Assembly (NCBI RefSeq): GCF_030014955.1
Contig: NZ_JAGRPV010000001.1
Span: forward strand, 1,302,001 to 1,366,000
Length of the DNA: 64,000 bases
Direction of reading: 5' to 3'
Origin: Cohnella hashimotonis
GTDB taxonomy: Bacteria; Bacillota; Bacilli; Paenibacillales; Paenibacillaceae
In this document: positions 42,063 to 50,050 of the stretch, piece after piece
How positions within the stretch are numbered: the first letter of the stretch is position 1
How the letters are laid out: every line of letters begins with the position of its first letter
Notes under the pieces: generated by a model
The model's input: only the letters and a program-made list of their open reading frames with translations
What the model was told of the DNA's origin: nothing
The model's database searches: none
Program-made: the position numbers and the translations under genes

Positions 42063-42416
42063 ATGGACGACGAGCTGACCTTGTTCACGGAATTCAGACA
42101 GCGGCTGACAAGAGCCGCCTGGCGCATGCAATATCGCAATCGAACCCGATTAAACCGGGAGCTCGCGATTGCCGCGGCCGAACAAATTGATAGGGGAGAG
42201 CCTGCGGATCAGGCGATATCCATGCTTTTCGTGCAGGAGGTGCTGCTGGCGATTCCATCGTATCCGAGCAGAACCGTCATGCAGAAGCTGATCGTAGACG
42301 GGAAAACAGAGCGCGAAGTCTCTCGCGAACTGGGCATTACGCAACAGGCGGTGAACAAATGCAAACAAAGAGCGGTCGCGGCGATCCGCCGACAAATGGA
42401 CAGCTTCGCCAACTAG
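42063..42416 (+). CDS. Sigma region 4-like DNA-binding protein
   Basis: A 117-residue basic protein. The C-terminal third has a helix-turn-helix like sigma-70 region 4: GKTEREVSRELGITQQAVNKCKQRAVAAIRRQM. The N-terminal two thirds are helical and Arg-rich and match nothing I know. No region 2 is present, but the next gene, which overlaps by 58 nt, encodes a protein that looks like one. The pair recalls SigO/RsoA of B. subtilis, a sigma factor split over two genes. ATG 42063 has a perfect AAAGGAGG; an upstream in-frame start at 42024 is unlikely. It may be the cluster's own activator. Confidence 0.65.
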   Translation: MDDELTLFTEFRQRLTRAAWRMQYRNRTRLNRELAIAAAEQIDRGEPADQAISMLFVQEVLLAIPSYPSRTVMQKLIVDGKTEREVSRELGITQQAVNKCKQRAVAAIRRQMDSFAN

Positions 42417-42643
42417 TGCAGGCCGCCGGGGGTGGCGATCAGATCGCCAAGCTGCTGATTCTTGATTTTTTTGAACAGGAGATCGACAATCTGTCGCGCT
42501 TCATGCGCATGCCGAGGGATGAAGCGAAGCAGGCGCTCAAGCTCGAGCTGCTGGAGCTCATCCGGCTCAAAGCGGAGGAGCTGGCGTCGGCGGGGCTGTG
42601 CGCGGAGCCGCAGGCTGCTTATGCAGTCGCGACCAACGAATAA
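42359..42643 (+). CDS. Small helical protein resembling sigma region 2 (possible co-sigma)
   Basis: A 94-residue, all-helical, leucine-rich protein. The segment IAKLLILDFFEQEIDNLSRF...DEAKQALKLELLELIRL follows the hydrophobic pattern of sigma region 2.1-2.2 (and of Tn916-type helix-turn-helix small proteins), which contacts core RNA polymerase. There is no DNA-recognition helix. The ATG overlaps the preceding gene by 58 nt and has GGCGGTGA in front, so synthesis is coupled. Alternatives are an anti-sigma factor or an unrelated small regulator. The gene is probable; the function is inference. Confidence 0.55.
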   Translation: MQTKSGRGDPPTNGQLRQLVQAAGGGDQIAKLLILDFFEQEIDNLSRFMRMPRDEAKQALKLELLELIRLKAEELASAGLCAEPQAAYAVATNE

Positions 42644-42665
42644 CGAATAAGGAGAAGGATGGACC

Positions 42666-43142
42666 ATGGAGTATCGGAAATTTATGCGCGGCAGCGTCCC
42701 GGTTTATCCGAAGGGAACGGCATTTCCCGAACGACTCGCCCTGATGGGCGGGGAAGAAGAGACCGACTTGTCATGGCTCCGGCATACGAAGTCGGGCGCG
42801 GTGGTGTTCGTCATGAGCGCGGGCTGCGAGGCTTGCGACCTGGATGCGGCGGTCGGATTTATGGAGGAGCGGCCGGAGCTTGCGTATCTGCTGCTCGCGG
42901 AGGCGAACGATGCGGATTTTGAGCTTCTCGTACAAGAGCTTGCTCCATTTTCGGTCCGCGTCGAACGGTGTGAGATCTCGGCCGTCGCCGATCGGACGCC
43001 GATCAAGGTCATTCCCTTTATGATCGTGCTAGATAGCGAAGGCGTCGCGGTCGGGTCGGGCTTGTTCAATACGACATGGGACGCGTCGGCTCACGCTCGC
43101 ACGTTAGGGGCAAACGGCAAGGCTGTCGAAGCCGGCGCTTGA
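42666..43142 (+). CDS. Thioredoxin-like protein with CEAC motif
   Basis: A 158-residue protein with a thioredoxin-like fold: the beta strand and active-site helix VVFVMSAGCEACDLDAAV give a CxxC (CEAC, about residues 55-58), and IKVIPFMIVLDSEGVAVGSGL supplies the cis-Pro loop and last strands. No signal peptide or anchor is obvious, so it may act inside the cell or be exported unusually. It could reduce, hold or load the Cys-rich peptide encoded downstream. Its stop codon overlaps the ABC gene start by one base (TGATG), so the two are translated together. Confidence 0.7.
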   Translation: MEYRKFMRGSVPVYPKGTAFPERLALMGGEEETDLSWLRHTKSGAVVFVMSAGCEACDLDAAVGFMEERPELAYLLLAEANDADFELLVQELAPFSVRVERCEISAVADRTPIKVIPFMIVLDSEGVAVGSGLFNTTWDASAHARTLGANGKAVEAGA

Positions 43143-44941
43143 TGAAAAAGCTTGCGCGCATCGCGTTGGCGGCTGCGGCTTCCGTATGGCGGATCTATCG
43201 TTTCGACAAGGCCGGCGTGCTGCTCTCTGTCAGCGTGCTCGCGGGCAACGCGCTGCAGTCCTACGGGACGCTCGCCTTCACGGAGCGTACGATCAATGCC
43301 GCGATCGGCGGAGATACGGCAGATTTCATCGCGCCGCTTGCCGCACTCGCGGGCATTCAATTGCTTGGCGCCGGCCTGAACGCTTTTTCCGCTTATCGCA
43401 CGTCACGGATGCATCTGGCATACGCCAACGCTTGCGAATTGGAATTGATCGAGGAGACCGGCGCGCTCCCCCTGGCCGAGCAGGAGCATCCGGAGTACGA
43501 AGAAAGGCTTACCTTGCGACGATTCGCTGCCACCAAGCCATTCGAGATGTACACACAGGCGACGCAGCTGCTGACGAAGCTGGCTACGGCGATGCTCGGT
43601 TTCCGTTACTTGTCGGGCATACATCCCGCCGTCGGCGTTTTTGCCTTCGCGGTCGGGTGCTTGAAGGGCGGTCTGTCGCTCATGCTCGTGAAGCGCAAGA
43701 CGATGCTGAATGGAGAGCTCCAGCGCGCGTCTGTGCGTCCCTCTTACCTCTACGGACTGTTGACGGCGTCGTCGGCGCAAAAGGAATTGACGGTCCACGG
43801 CTCGCGACCGTACTTCAAGGGCCGGTGGCTGTCCGCCAAGGGAGTGTCCGACGCGATTCTGTCCCGCATTCAGCGGATGCAGCTGTCGGCGGGCTTCGCC
43901 GGAGAAGCGATATCCGTCGCGGGCTATGCGGCAGCCGCATGCGCTGCCGCCTGGACCGTCCGCGAACGCGGACTTGGCGCGGGCGACTTCATGGCCGTCA
44001 CGATGGCGATGAGCCTGATCTCCTCCAATTTGTCGACGGTTCTCCAGAGCTGGGCCGGCGTTGCAGAGACGTATGCCTATTTATCCGAGTCCAAGCAGAA
44101 GCAACGGAAGCAGCTATCTAACCTCGATCATCGCCACCGACCAACCGTGTCCGCAGGTCACGAGGATAAACCGTTTGTTTTCAACAAGCGCATCTCGATC
44201 CCCGCGCTCCGGTACACCTATCCCAACCGGGACAAGCCTTCGCTTGATACTGGCGAGATGCAGATTCGAAGAGGAGAGAAAATCGCGATCTTGGGCGGCA
44301 ACGGCTCGGGCAAGTCAACCTTGCTCAAAATCGTGCTGGGTCTTTACGTCCCTGAAGGCGCCCCCGTTCGCTATGACAATGTTCCTGTCGATGTCATCGA
44401 CCGCAGCAGCATGTTTGGGCGGGTTCATGTCCTCTTCCAGGACTTCGTACGTTATCAAGGCACGGTGCGGGAAAATATGGCCGCAGGCCAAGCTGCCGCA
44501 TTGGAGGACGACGCAAGGCTTCGAAATTCGCTGATGATGGCGGGGCTCGGCGAACTGGAGGCGGGCAGAGGTCCCGATACGCCGCTCGGTCAAATCGACG
44601 GCAGCTCGATTTACTTGTCGGGCGGGCAGTGGCAGAAGCTGGCTTTGTCCAGATTGTTCCTGCAAGCCGATGCGGAGCTTGTCGTGCTGGACGAGCCGAC
44701 TTCGGCGCTGGATCCGCTGAGCGAGACCGCCTTGATCGATCGAATCTGGGAGCTCTGCGCGGACAAAACCGTGCTGCTCGTCACGCACCGTGTGGCCCTG
44801 GCCCGAAGAGCGGACAGGGTGTGGGTGATGGAAGACGGACGCATTGTAGAGGATGGCAATCATGAGTCGCTGATGGCGCTAGACGGGCGTTACGCCCGCG
44901 TTTGGTTGGAGCAGCAGGAGCTTCACAATCGGCCGACTTGA
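43142..44941 (+). CDS. ABC exporter, fused membrane and ATPase domains
   Basis: A 599-residue half-transporter: about six helices in residues 1-310 and a nucleotide-binding domain at about 360-595. Walker A is GGNGSGKST, the signature is LSGGQWQKLALSR, and Walker B is LVVLDEPTSALD; the H-loop is LLVTHR. It begins directly with membrane segments, with no C39 peptidase domain, so it would not cleave a leader. ATG 43142 overlaps the thioredoxin-like gene's TGA. Position suggests that it exports the Cys-rich peptide or its modified form, or acts like CydCD-type thiol exporters. Confidence 0.85.
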   Translation: MKKLARIALAAAASVWRIYRFDKAGVLLSVSVLAGNALQSYGTLAFTERTINAAIGGDTADFIAPLAALAGIQLLGAGLNAFSAYRTSRMHLAYANACELELIEETGALPLAEQEHPEYEERLTLRRFAATKPFEMYTQATQLLTKLATAMLGFRYLSGIHPAVGVFAFAVGCLKGGLSLMLVKRKTMLNGELQRASVRPSYLYGLLTASSAQKELTVHGSRPYFKGRWLSAKGVSDAILSRIQRMQLSAGFAGEAISVAGYAAAACAAAWTVRERGLGAGDFMAVTMAMSLISSNLSTVLQSWAGVAETYAYLSESKQKQRKQLSNLDHRHRPTVSAGHEDKPFVFNKRISIPALRYTYPNRDKPSLDTGEMQIRRGEKIAILGGNGSGKSTLLKIVLGLYVPEGAPVRYDNVPVDVIDRSSMFGRVHVLFQDFVRYQGTVRENMAAGQAAALEDDARLRNSLMMAGLGELEAGRGPDTPLGQIDGSSIYLSGGQWQKLALSRLFLQADAELVVLDEPTSALDPLSETALIDRIWELCADKTVLLVTHRVALARRADRVWVMEDGRIVEDGNHESLMALDGRYARVWLEQQELHNRPT

Positions 44942-44959
44942 TAAAAGGAGAGGACCGTT

Positions 44960-45436
44960 ATGAGTTTGAGATTAAAACCGGGCGGACGAACGCCAGGCAT
45001 TCCAATGTCCGGCATGGCTGTCCCCGATATAGGACGGGCGGGAGCGCCTGGACCGAACGGACAGCCGCGCTTGTTGGTATTCGCTTCCCTTTACTGCGCA
45101 GATTGCATTGAGCTGTTCCCCCGCCTGGCGCAGGCAAGCGCCGCGCTGCCGGAATATCGGCTTATGCTGGTGGTTGCCGGCGATCCGGGCGACGTTCGCG
45201 AGATGTCGGACTATTTCAAGTGGACGTTCCCTGTGTTTCCGGTTAACGCCAGGGACATGCATGACGTGCTGGGCGTGCGGATTTATCCGCTGGCCATCTT
45301 CGAGCTCGGCGACGGAAAGGTCGCACGTGCGGCGGCCGTTCACGACGAGGCAGAGATCGGGCGGTTGGCTGAAGGACTGCTCATGAAAGGAGGTGAAAAA
45401 TATGGCTTGCGTATGCCCGACGAACTACACGCTTGA
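44960..45436 (+). CDS. Second thioredoxin-like protein with CADC motif
   Basis: A 158-residue protein of the TlpA/peroxiredoxin-like type. LLVFASLYCADCIELFPRLAQAS gives a CxxC (CADC) and the segment LGVRIYPLAIFELGDGKV gives the cis-Pro turn. The first 25 residues (MSLRLKPGGRTPGIPM...) resemble the N-terminal extension of BdbA/TlpA-like proteins but no membrane helix is seen. It shares length and fold with the protein at 42666-43142, yet the two are divergent in sequence. Its 3' end overlaps the Cys-rich peptide gene by 35 nt, so the two are closely co-expressed. Confidence 0.7.
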   Translation: MSLRLKPGGRTPGIPMSGMAVPDIGRAGAPGPNGQPRLLVFASLYCADCIELFPRLAQASAALPEYRLMLVVAGDPGDVREMSDYFKWTFPVFPVNARDMHDVLGVRIYPLAIFELGDGKVARAAAVHDEAEIGRLAEGLLMKGGEKYGLRMPDELHA

Positions 45437-45605
45437 CGGCGAGATTCCGCAATACACGTATTGCGTTGCCAAAACCTGCTCCGCAAACGGCGCGACCTAC
45501 CCGAAGGAATACTGGATCAACAAGACGGTTCAATGCGTCAACAACTACGTTCCCTATGACGTAGCGTACGTGAATTGCGACCAACAAGGCGGCTGCTGCG
45601 CTTAA
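45402..45605 (+). CDS. 67-residue peptide with eight cysteines, candidate secreted product
   Basis: A small protein with Cys at 3, 5, 21, 26, 45, 59, 65 and 66 and many Tyr, beginning MACVCPTNYTLDGEIP and ending QQGGCCA. There is no signal peptide, double-glycine leader or long charged leader. The ribosome-binding site, AAAGGAGGTG 6 nt before ATG 45402, is the best in the cluster, which points to high output. It sits between two redox-type genes, next to an exporter, and is followed by a hairpin. I infer a disulfide-rich secreted peptide, bacteriocin-like or a metal-binding peptide. No known family was recognised. Confidence 0.7.
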   Translation: MACVCPTNYTLDGEIPQYTYCVAKTCSANGATYPKEYWINKTVQCVNNYVPYDVAYVNCDQQGGCCA

Positions 45606-45617
45606 GGGCGCGACGGG

Positions 45618-45650
45618 AGCCGGGCGAATGCCCGGCTTCTTGTGTTTTAT
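45618..45650 (+). terminator. Hairpin after the Cys-rich peptide gene
   Basis: AGCCGGGC-GAAT-GCCCGGCT is followed by the interrupted T-rich TCTTGTGTTTT. The weak T run suggests partial termination and 3'-end protection, giving more peptide mRNA than downstream message. Confidence 0.6.
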
Positions 45651-45682
45651 CGAGCATTCGCGATTAAAGGAGGACTTGCCGG

Positions 45683-46243
45683 ATGTACTGGGAAAATGAA
45701 GTGGCCTGGCTGTGCGATTTTGCGATGGCTGCCGTCTTTGCTGCTTCTGCCTACGGCAAAGGACAGGCCATGACAGATATGCGCCTGGAGATGAAGGCAT
45801 ACAAGCTGCTGCCGGCGCGCCTCGTGCCGGCGGCCGCGTGGGCGGTGCTGGGCTTGGAGTGGGCGCTCGCGGCCGCCTTCGCTGCAGGCGGCAAGCTGGA
45901 GGGGATCAAAGAGCCCGCGGCAATCGTCGTCCTGCTGGGCATGACAGGGTTGAGCCGACGCCGCCATCCGAATGGAAAAGGGACGGCGGAACAGGCATAC
46001 GGGGCGAACGGCTGCGCTTGCTTCGGTGCGAACCATCCGCTCGGCAGGCGCCCGTTGCTGCGCAACGCGATCTTCGTCGCGATCGCATTGGCCGGTTGGA
46101 TGACGGATCGGCCGGCTGCTTCGGGAGCGGGGCTCGCGGGATTCGCGCTAGCCGCCTTGGCAGCCGTATGGTTGCTCGAGGCGAGCAGGCTGCAAAAGGA
46201 AATTGGCGAAGGGAGGACCGGCGATGGGCACGTCTCCGGATAA
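45683..46243 (+). CDS. MauE/DoxX-like redox-associated membrane protein
   Basis: A 186-residue membrane protein with about four helices. Between helices two and three lies YGANGCACFGANHPLG, a Cys-x-Cys-Phe-Gly element as in MauE, which works with thioredoxin-like MauD to form disulfides in methylamine dehydrogenase. A quinone- or thiol-linked role in oxidising the Cys-rich peptide is therefore likely but inferred. The start has AAAGGAGG. Its 3' end overlaps the next gene by 20 nt. Confidence 0.7.
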   Translation: MYWENEVAWLCDFAMAAVFAASAYGKGQAMTDMRLEMKAYKLLPARLVPAAAWAVLGLEWALAAAFAAGGKLEGIKEPAAIVVLLGMTGLSRRRHPNGKGTAEQAYGANGCACFGANHPLGRRPLLRNAIFVAIALAGWMTDRPAASGAGLAGFALAALAAVWLLEASRLQKEIGEGRTGDGHVSG

Positions 46244-46718
46244 GGCGGTTGCGGCTCTGGCATGCATCATTGCTGCGCTGTCCTGGCTGTCGTACCGCCG
46301 GTCTGCGCGGGCCAGGCATCGCTTGCTGCGGGAGCTGTTCGCGCAGGCAGCGGCCGTCGCGGGGTTCGAGCCCGAGGCCGTGCTCGTGGTGCAGCCGCAG
46401 CTCGGCTCGGACGCGGAGTTTGGCACGCGGATCCGGCACGCCCCGCGAAGCTGGCATGTCGTTTTGGCCGGTCCGTCCTGGCTGGCCGAGCTTAAGAGCG
46501 TCGCTTGGCGAAGGCCGGTGAGCGGGAGGGCGCTGCTGCCGTTCGGGGCGGGCGCGCTGAAGGAGGGCTCCTACCTGGCGATGCGCAGAGGCCGGCGCTT
46601 CGAGCTGGTTCATGAACTGCTTCCCTATATGGAGAGGCTGGGTCCGCCCTGGCCGAAGGTCGGGGTCGAATCCCCTTCCGCAGCCGCTGATACGGCTTCG
46701 GACCGCCTGCTACAATGA
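46224..46718 (+). CDS. Membrane-anchored protein of unknown function
   Basis: A 164-residue protein with one N-terminal helix (about residues 8-24, AVAALACIIAALSWLSY), an Arg-rich stop-transfer segment and a soluble domain. The pattern EAVLVVQPQ...WHVVLAGPSWLAELKSV...GSYLAMRRGRRFELVHELLPYM could be a thioredoxin-like fold without CxxC, similar to MauD-type partners of MauE, but that is a weak reading. I place the start at ATG 46224, with GGGAGGA upstream. It is the last gene clearly coupled to the cluster. Confidence 0.55.
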   Translation: MGTSPDKAVAALACIIAALSWLSYRRSARARHRLLRELFAQAAAVAGFEPEAVLVVQPQLGSDAEFGTRIRHAPRSWHVVLAGPSWLAELKSVAWRRPVSGRALLPFGAGALKEGSYLAMRRGRRFELVHELLPYMERLGPPWPKVGVESPSAAADTASDRLLQ

Positions 46719-46751
46719 AGCAAATGGTTCGGAAAGCGAGGTTGTTCCCCT

Positions 46752-47552
46752 ATGAAATCCAATCCGCGCGCAAGCGCTTATGGTGCATGGAGGCTGCAGC
46801 TCGGTCTGCTGCCGCTCGGCGTGACGGCGTTTGTCCTGACACTGACGGGTATCGTGCTCGGTCTGAGCCTGTCGCTCGTAGGCATTGGCATTCCAATTTT
46901 GGCCGGTACGCTTGCCTGGAGCGCCGCGCGCATGAAGCGCGAGCAACGACGCTGGGTCGCCTGGCAAAACGGCGGCCAAGCGCTGGACGAGCCTTATGCT
47001 GTGCAGCAGCCTCCGGAGGGAGAGGCGGCCGCCCCAGTACGCTCCTCCTGGAAATCCTGGTTCCGGTCGCTGGGCAACCCGCTCGGCTATCGCGCCGCCG
47101 CGCATCAATTGCTCGGATTTCCGCTTCGCATCGCGCTATTCGTCATCTCGCTGACGGTGCCGTTGTCCGTCTTTGCGGTCATGCTGGCGCCTGCCGCCTA
47201 CAAAGTGAGCGACTACTTGTACGGATACGTCCTGTACGACGACGAGACGATGCGGATGCTGCTCCCGCCGCTGTCGCCATTCGAGCGATCGCTGGTCGTC
47301 TCGGGCATCGGCGTCATCCTGATGCTGTTCGTCCCGGTGCTGCTTCGGGCATGCGGGCGCCTTTACGCTGCGTGGCTCGGCTTCTTTGCAGGACAGCTCG
47401 AGATCGCAACGCCCGCGGCAGCGATTCTGCCGGTCCAAGCGCCTGCCTTGCCCGCCGCCGAAGCGGCAGGGGATTGGCTGGCCCGCGCAGAAGCGGCTAT
47501 CAGCCGCTACGACGAAGATGCGCGTCATCCCCAGACGCCGCAGGCGCACTGA
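46752..47552 (+). CDS. Membrane protein with Putative-sensor-like domain
   Basis: A 266-residue membrane protein with about four helices, arranged as two hairpins separated by a hydrophilic stretch (residues 60-115). The pattern GLSLSLVGIGIPILAGTLAWSAARMKREQRRW is typical of the 'putative sensor' membrane domain found fused to kinases in other bacteria, here alone with no kinase domain. It lies 33 nt after the previous gene and may belong to the same transcript. A role in sensing envelope stress is possible; nothing shows it directly. Confidence 0.6.
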   Translation: MKSNPRASAYGAWRLQLGLLPLGVTAFVLTLTGIVLGLSLSLVGIGIPILAGTLAWSAARMKREQRRWVAWQNGGQALDEPYAVQQPPEGEAAAPVRSSWKSWFRSLGNPLGYRAAAHQLLGFPLRIALFVISLTVPLSVFAVMLAPAAYKVSDYLYGYVLYDDETMRMLLPPLSPFERSLVVSGIGVILMLFVPVLLRACGRLYAAWLGFFAGQLEIATPAAAILPVQAPALPAAEAAGDWLARAEAAISRYDEDARHPQTPQAH

Positions 47553-47569
47553 CGCGCAGCCCAAAAAAG

Positions 47570-47624
47570 CGCAATAAAAGAGCAGCCCCGCCGATAACCG
47601 GCTCGGAGCTGCTCTTTTATTGCG
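47570..47624. terminator. Bidirectional terminator
   Basis: CGCAATAAAAGAGCAGC pairs with GCTGCTCTTTTATTGCG, with a 21-nt loop that itself contains small stems. T runs lie within the stem ends on both strands. It serves the convergent sensor-like and HxlR genes. Confidence 0.8.
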
Positions 47625-47633
47625 ACGATGAAC

Positions 47634-47942
47634 CTACATCCATTTTTCTCCCCAGTTCTGAATGGACTCGATCACGTCCTCCAGATCCCGGCCTTTGTCC
47701 GTCAATTCATATTCGATGCGCACCGGCATCTCCGGATATACGGTACGCTTGACAAGTCCGCTCGATTCAAGCTCCTTCATGCGATCCGTGAGCATCTTGT
47801 CGCTCATATCCGGAATTTGCTCCTTCATGTCCTTGAAGCGCTTGGGACCGCCCATCAGCACGCGAACGATCAGGCCCGTCCATTTCTTGCCGAGCAGTTC
47901 GGCAGCATGCTCATATTTAGGGCACATTTTGGAGTAGTCCAT
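47634..47942 (-). CDS. HxlR-family transcriptional regulator
   Basis: A 102-residue winged-helix regulator. CPKYEHAAELLGKKWTGLIVRVLMGGPKRFKDMKEQIPDMSDKMLTDRMKELESSGLV is the family signature, including the N-terminal Cys that acts as redox or aldehyde sensor in YodB/HxlR/HypR proteins (Cys7 here). The start at ATG 47942 has GGGGTGA 5 nt upstream; a GTG 9 nt earlier is possible. The gene stands alone between other transcripts, and its target is not evident. Confidence 0.9.
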   Translation of the reverse strand: MDYSKMCPKYEHAAELLGKKWTGLIVRVLMGGPKRFKDMKEQIPDMSDKMLTDRMKELESSGLVKRTVYPEMPVRIEYELTDKGRDLEDVIESIQNWGEKWM

Positions 47943-48052
47943 GCGGCTCACCCCTTTCGTCCCTTCATTTTAACATAATAAGCTCTAAATGAATAGAAGA
48001 AACAATATATTTGTACATTACTAAATAAAAGTTAGTTGAAGGCTTGTCGCGA

Positions 48053-49012
48053 TTAAATTCGGATCAATACGAGACCGCCAAGCAAACAAATCAAAGCCGC
48101 ATATTGTGGAAATGACAGCCGTTCGCGGTAAACCGCGAGCGAGAGGACGACCACCACCAGGCTGTTGGCCGCAAAAATAGGCGCGACGAGATGCGCTGGA
48201 CCGCGAGCCAGCGCAACCGCGTAAAGCTGCAATCCGCCGTAGGAAAAAGCGCCGGCTGCCAGCCCCCAACCGAAGCCGATGCGGGCGGCACTGGACCGGG
48301 TCTTGACGTCGGCGCTCGGTTGCGCTTCGGAGGTCCGCCCTCCGCCGCCGTTCTGATGCCCGGCATGCTTGGACCGCCCGGCTGCCGCCAAGAACCAGAG
48401 CAACGACAGCAAATAGCCGGCCCACAGCACGTTGGCGCTGTCCAGTCCGATGCGATCGGTCACCTTCAGGCCGCCGTTGCGCAGCACGAACAGGCCCATC
48501 GCGGCAAGCGCGAGCGGATACCAGCTGCCGAGCCGGGCAGCACGCTGCGCAGGGGAAGCGCGGCTGATCGTCGTCCCGTGGTCGCCGCCCCGCAGCGAGC
48601 CCCGCAGCGACAACAGCGCGATCCCAACCAACAGCCAGCAGGCGCCGACGAGACCCGTCGCGTGCGGCGTCTCGCCGAACCAGACGATGCCTGCCGCCAT
48701 CACGATCACGATATTCGCGTTCGTAAGCGGCGAGACGAGGCTGGCCGGCCCGCGCGCGAGCGCGCGCATGAAGAGCAGGTTGCCCCAGGCAGAGCCGAGG
48801 CCGATGATCGCGCCGGCGGTCCAAATGCGCCAATCGAACGGCTGCCAGGAGCGCGTCAGCAGCGCTTGAATCCAGAAGCCCGCAGTGCCGTAGGCATACA
48901 GGCCGATTAAAAGCGAAGACAGCGCGCCGCCGCGCATCTGGCTCGCCTTCATGAAGAAGCCGGCCAGACCGAAGGCAAGCGCGCTGAGAACGGCGATAGC
49001 AAACCAATGCAA
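48053..49012 (-). CDS. EamA/DMT-family membrane transporter
   Basis: A 319-residue membrane protein with ten predicted helices in two EamA repeats (first near 1-140, second near 150-319), as in the drug/metabolite transporter superfamily. Typical segments are ALARGPASLVSPLTNANIVIVMAAGIVWFGE and its counterpart ALARGPAHLVAPIFAANSLVVVVLSLAVYRERLS. A charged loop (AGRSKHAGHQNGGGGRTSEAQPS, about 215-240) separates the halves, longer than usual. The substrate cannot be predicted. Confidence 0.88.
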   Translation of the reverse strand: MHWFAIAVLSALAFGLAGFFMKASQMRGGALSSLLIGLYAYGTAGFWIQALLTRSWQPFDWRIWTAGAIIGLGSAWGNLLFMRALARGPASLVSPLTNANIVIVMAAGIVWFGETPHATGLVGACWLLVGIALLSLRGSLRGGDHGTTISRASPAQRAARLGSWYPLALAAMGLFVLRNGGLKVTDRIGLDSANVLWAGYLLSLLWFLAAAGRSKHAGHQNGGGGRTSEAQPSADVKTRSSAARIGFGWGLAAGAFSYGGLQLYAVALARGPAHLVAPIFAANSLVVVVLSLAVYRERLSFPQYAALICLLGGLVLIRI

Positions 49013-49150
49013 GCGGCGTGCTCCTCCCTGAGATTAACGCGATCCGCCATGGAATCCGTCTTTGTAACACAATTGCAACATTGCTGTTACCGGTCTGTCT
49101 TGGACGTCGGTTACAATAACGACCAAGACCCCCTTTTTCATATCATTGAA

Positions 49151-49178
49151 GGCCCGCCAGCGGTGGCGGGCCTCTTTT
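49151..49178 (+). terminator. Terminator-like hairpin between minus-strand genes
   Basis: GGCCCGCCA-GCGG-TGGCGGGCC followed by TCTTTTT on the plus strand. The T run is on the plus strand although both neighbours are on the minus strand, so it may end an unannotated plus-strand RNA or simply insulate the downstream genes. Confidence 0.55.
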
Positions 49179-49191
49179 TGTCCGTTCGGCG

Positions 49192-50007
49192 TTACAGCGG
49201 AACGACAACCTTCTGCTTTTGACGGAAATAAACCCAACGTTTAAAGCCAATTTCCTTCAGACGGGTGCGCACCTGCTCCCAGTCGTCGCCGACCCGCTCG
49301 GGGATATGGGCGTCCGAGCCGAACGTGACGTCCGCGCCAAAATGAAGCGCGCGTTCGAGGATGGCGTCCGACGGATACCAGCCGCCGACGTCCTTCGTGC
49401 TGCCGCTCGTATTGATTTCCAGGGCGATATCGTTTACCGCGACTGCTTGCAGCGCTTCGTCGATGTCGTCCTCGGCGCCGCGAATGTCCGAGAAGCCCGG
49501 ATAATAGGCCTTCATGGCGTCGATATGGCCGAGCACCTGGAACATGCCGGCGTTCGCGGACTCGGTGATCAGCTTGTAATACAGCTTCTTCTCGGCCGTA
49601 TGCTCTGACCTGTCGAGCTGCTTCCACCGGTTGCGGTTAAAGATGCTGATGCCGCGGGTCTGATGGACGGAACCGATCAGATAATCGAACGGATAGGGTT
49701 CGTAGGCGGCCCGGTAGATCTCGACGCTCTCGGGGAAGTAGTCGGATTCGACGCCGAGCAGCACCTCGATGCGGTCCTTGTACTGCTCCTTGAGCCGCAG
49801 CACCTCGGCAATGTATTTTGGGAATTCGCTTTTCGCCATCGCGATTCCCGGCTGATAACGGTCTTCCTCCCGGGCGAAGTACGGGGAGTGGTCGGATATG
49901 CCGATCGCCGTCATGCCGGCACGGATCGCGGCCTGGATATAATCCTCGATCACGCCGGAAGCGTGGCCGCAGCGCTCGTGATGCGTATGCAAATCGAATT
50001 TTTCCAT
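49192..50007 (-). CDS. PHP-domain histidinol-phosphatase family protein
   Basis: A 271-residue metal-dependent phosphoesterase. The N-terminal FDLHTHHERCGHASG and IGISDHSPYF, the central FDYLIGSVHQTRG and VLGHIDAMKAY, and the C-terminal VTFGSDAHIPERVGDD give the PHP metal ligands in order. HisJ-type enzymes dephosphorylate histidinol phosphate, the penultimate step of histidine synthesis. No his genes are nearby, so the substrate is uncertain. The start at 50007 has GAGGAGG; six codons upstream are open but lack support. Confidence 0.88.
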   Translation of the reverse strand: MEKFDLHTHHERCGHASGVIEDYIQAAIRAGMTAIGISDHSPYFAREEDRYQPGIAMAKSEFPKYIAEVLRLKEQYKDRIEVLLGVESDYFPESVEIYRAAYEPYPFDYLIGSVHQTRGISIFNRNRWKQLDRSEHTAEKKLYYKLITESANAGMFQVLGHIDAMKAYYPGFSDIRGAEDDIDEALQAVAVNDIALEINTSGSTKDVGGWYPSDAILERALHFGADVTFGSDAHIPERVGDDWEQVRTRLKEIGFKRWVYFRQKQKVVVPL

Positions 50008-50050
50008 AGGGTTCCGCCTCCTCAAAATCGACCTGTCTCTATATTTATCC

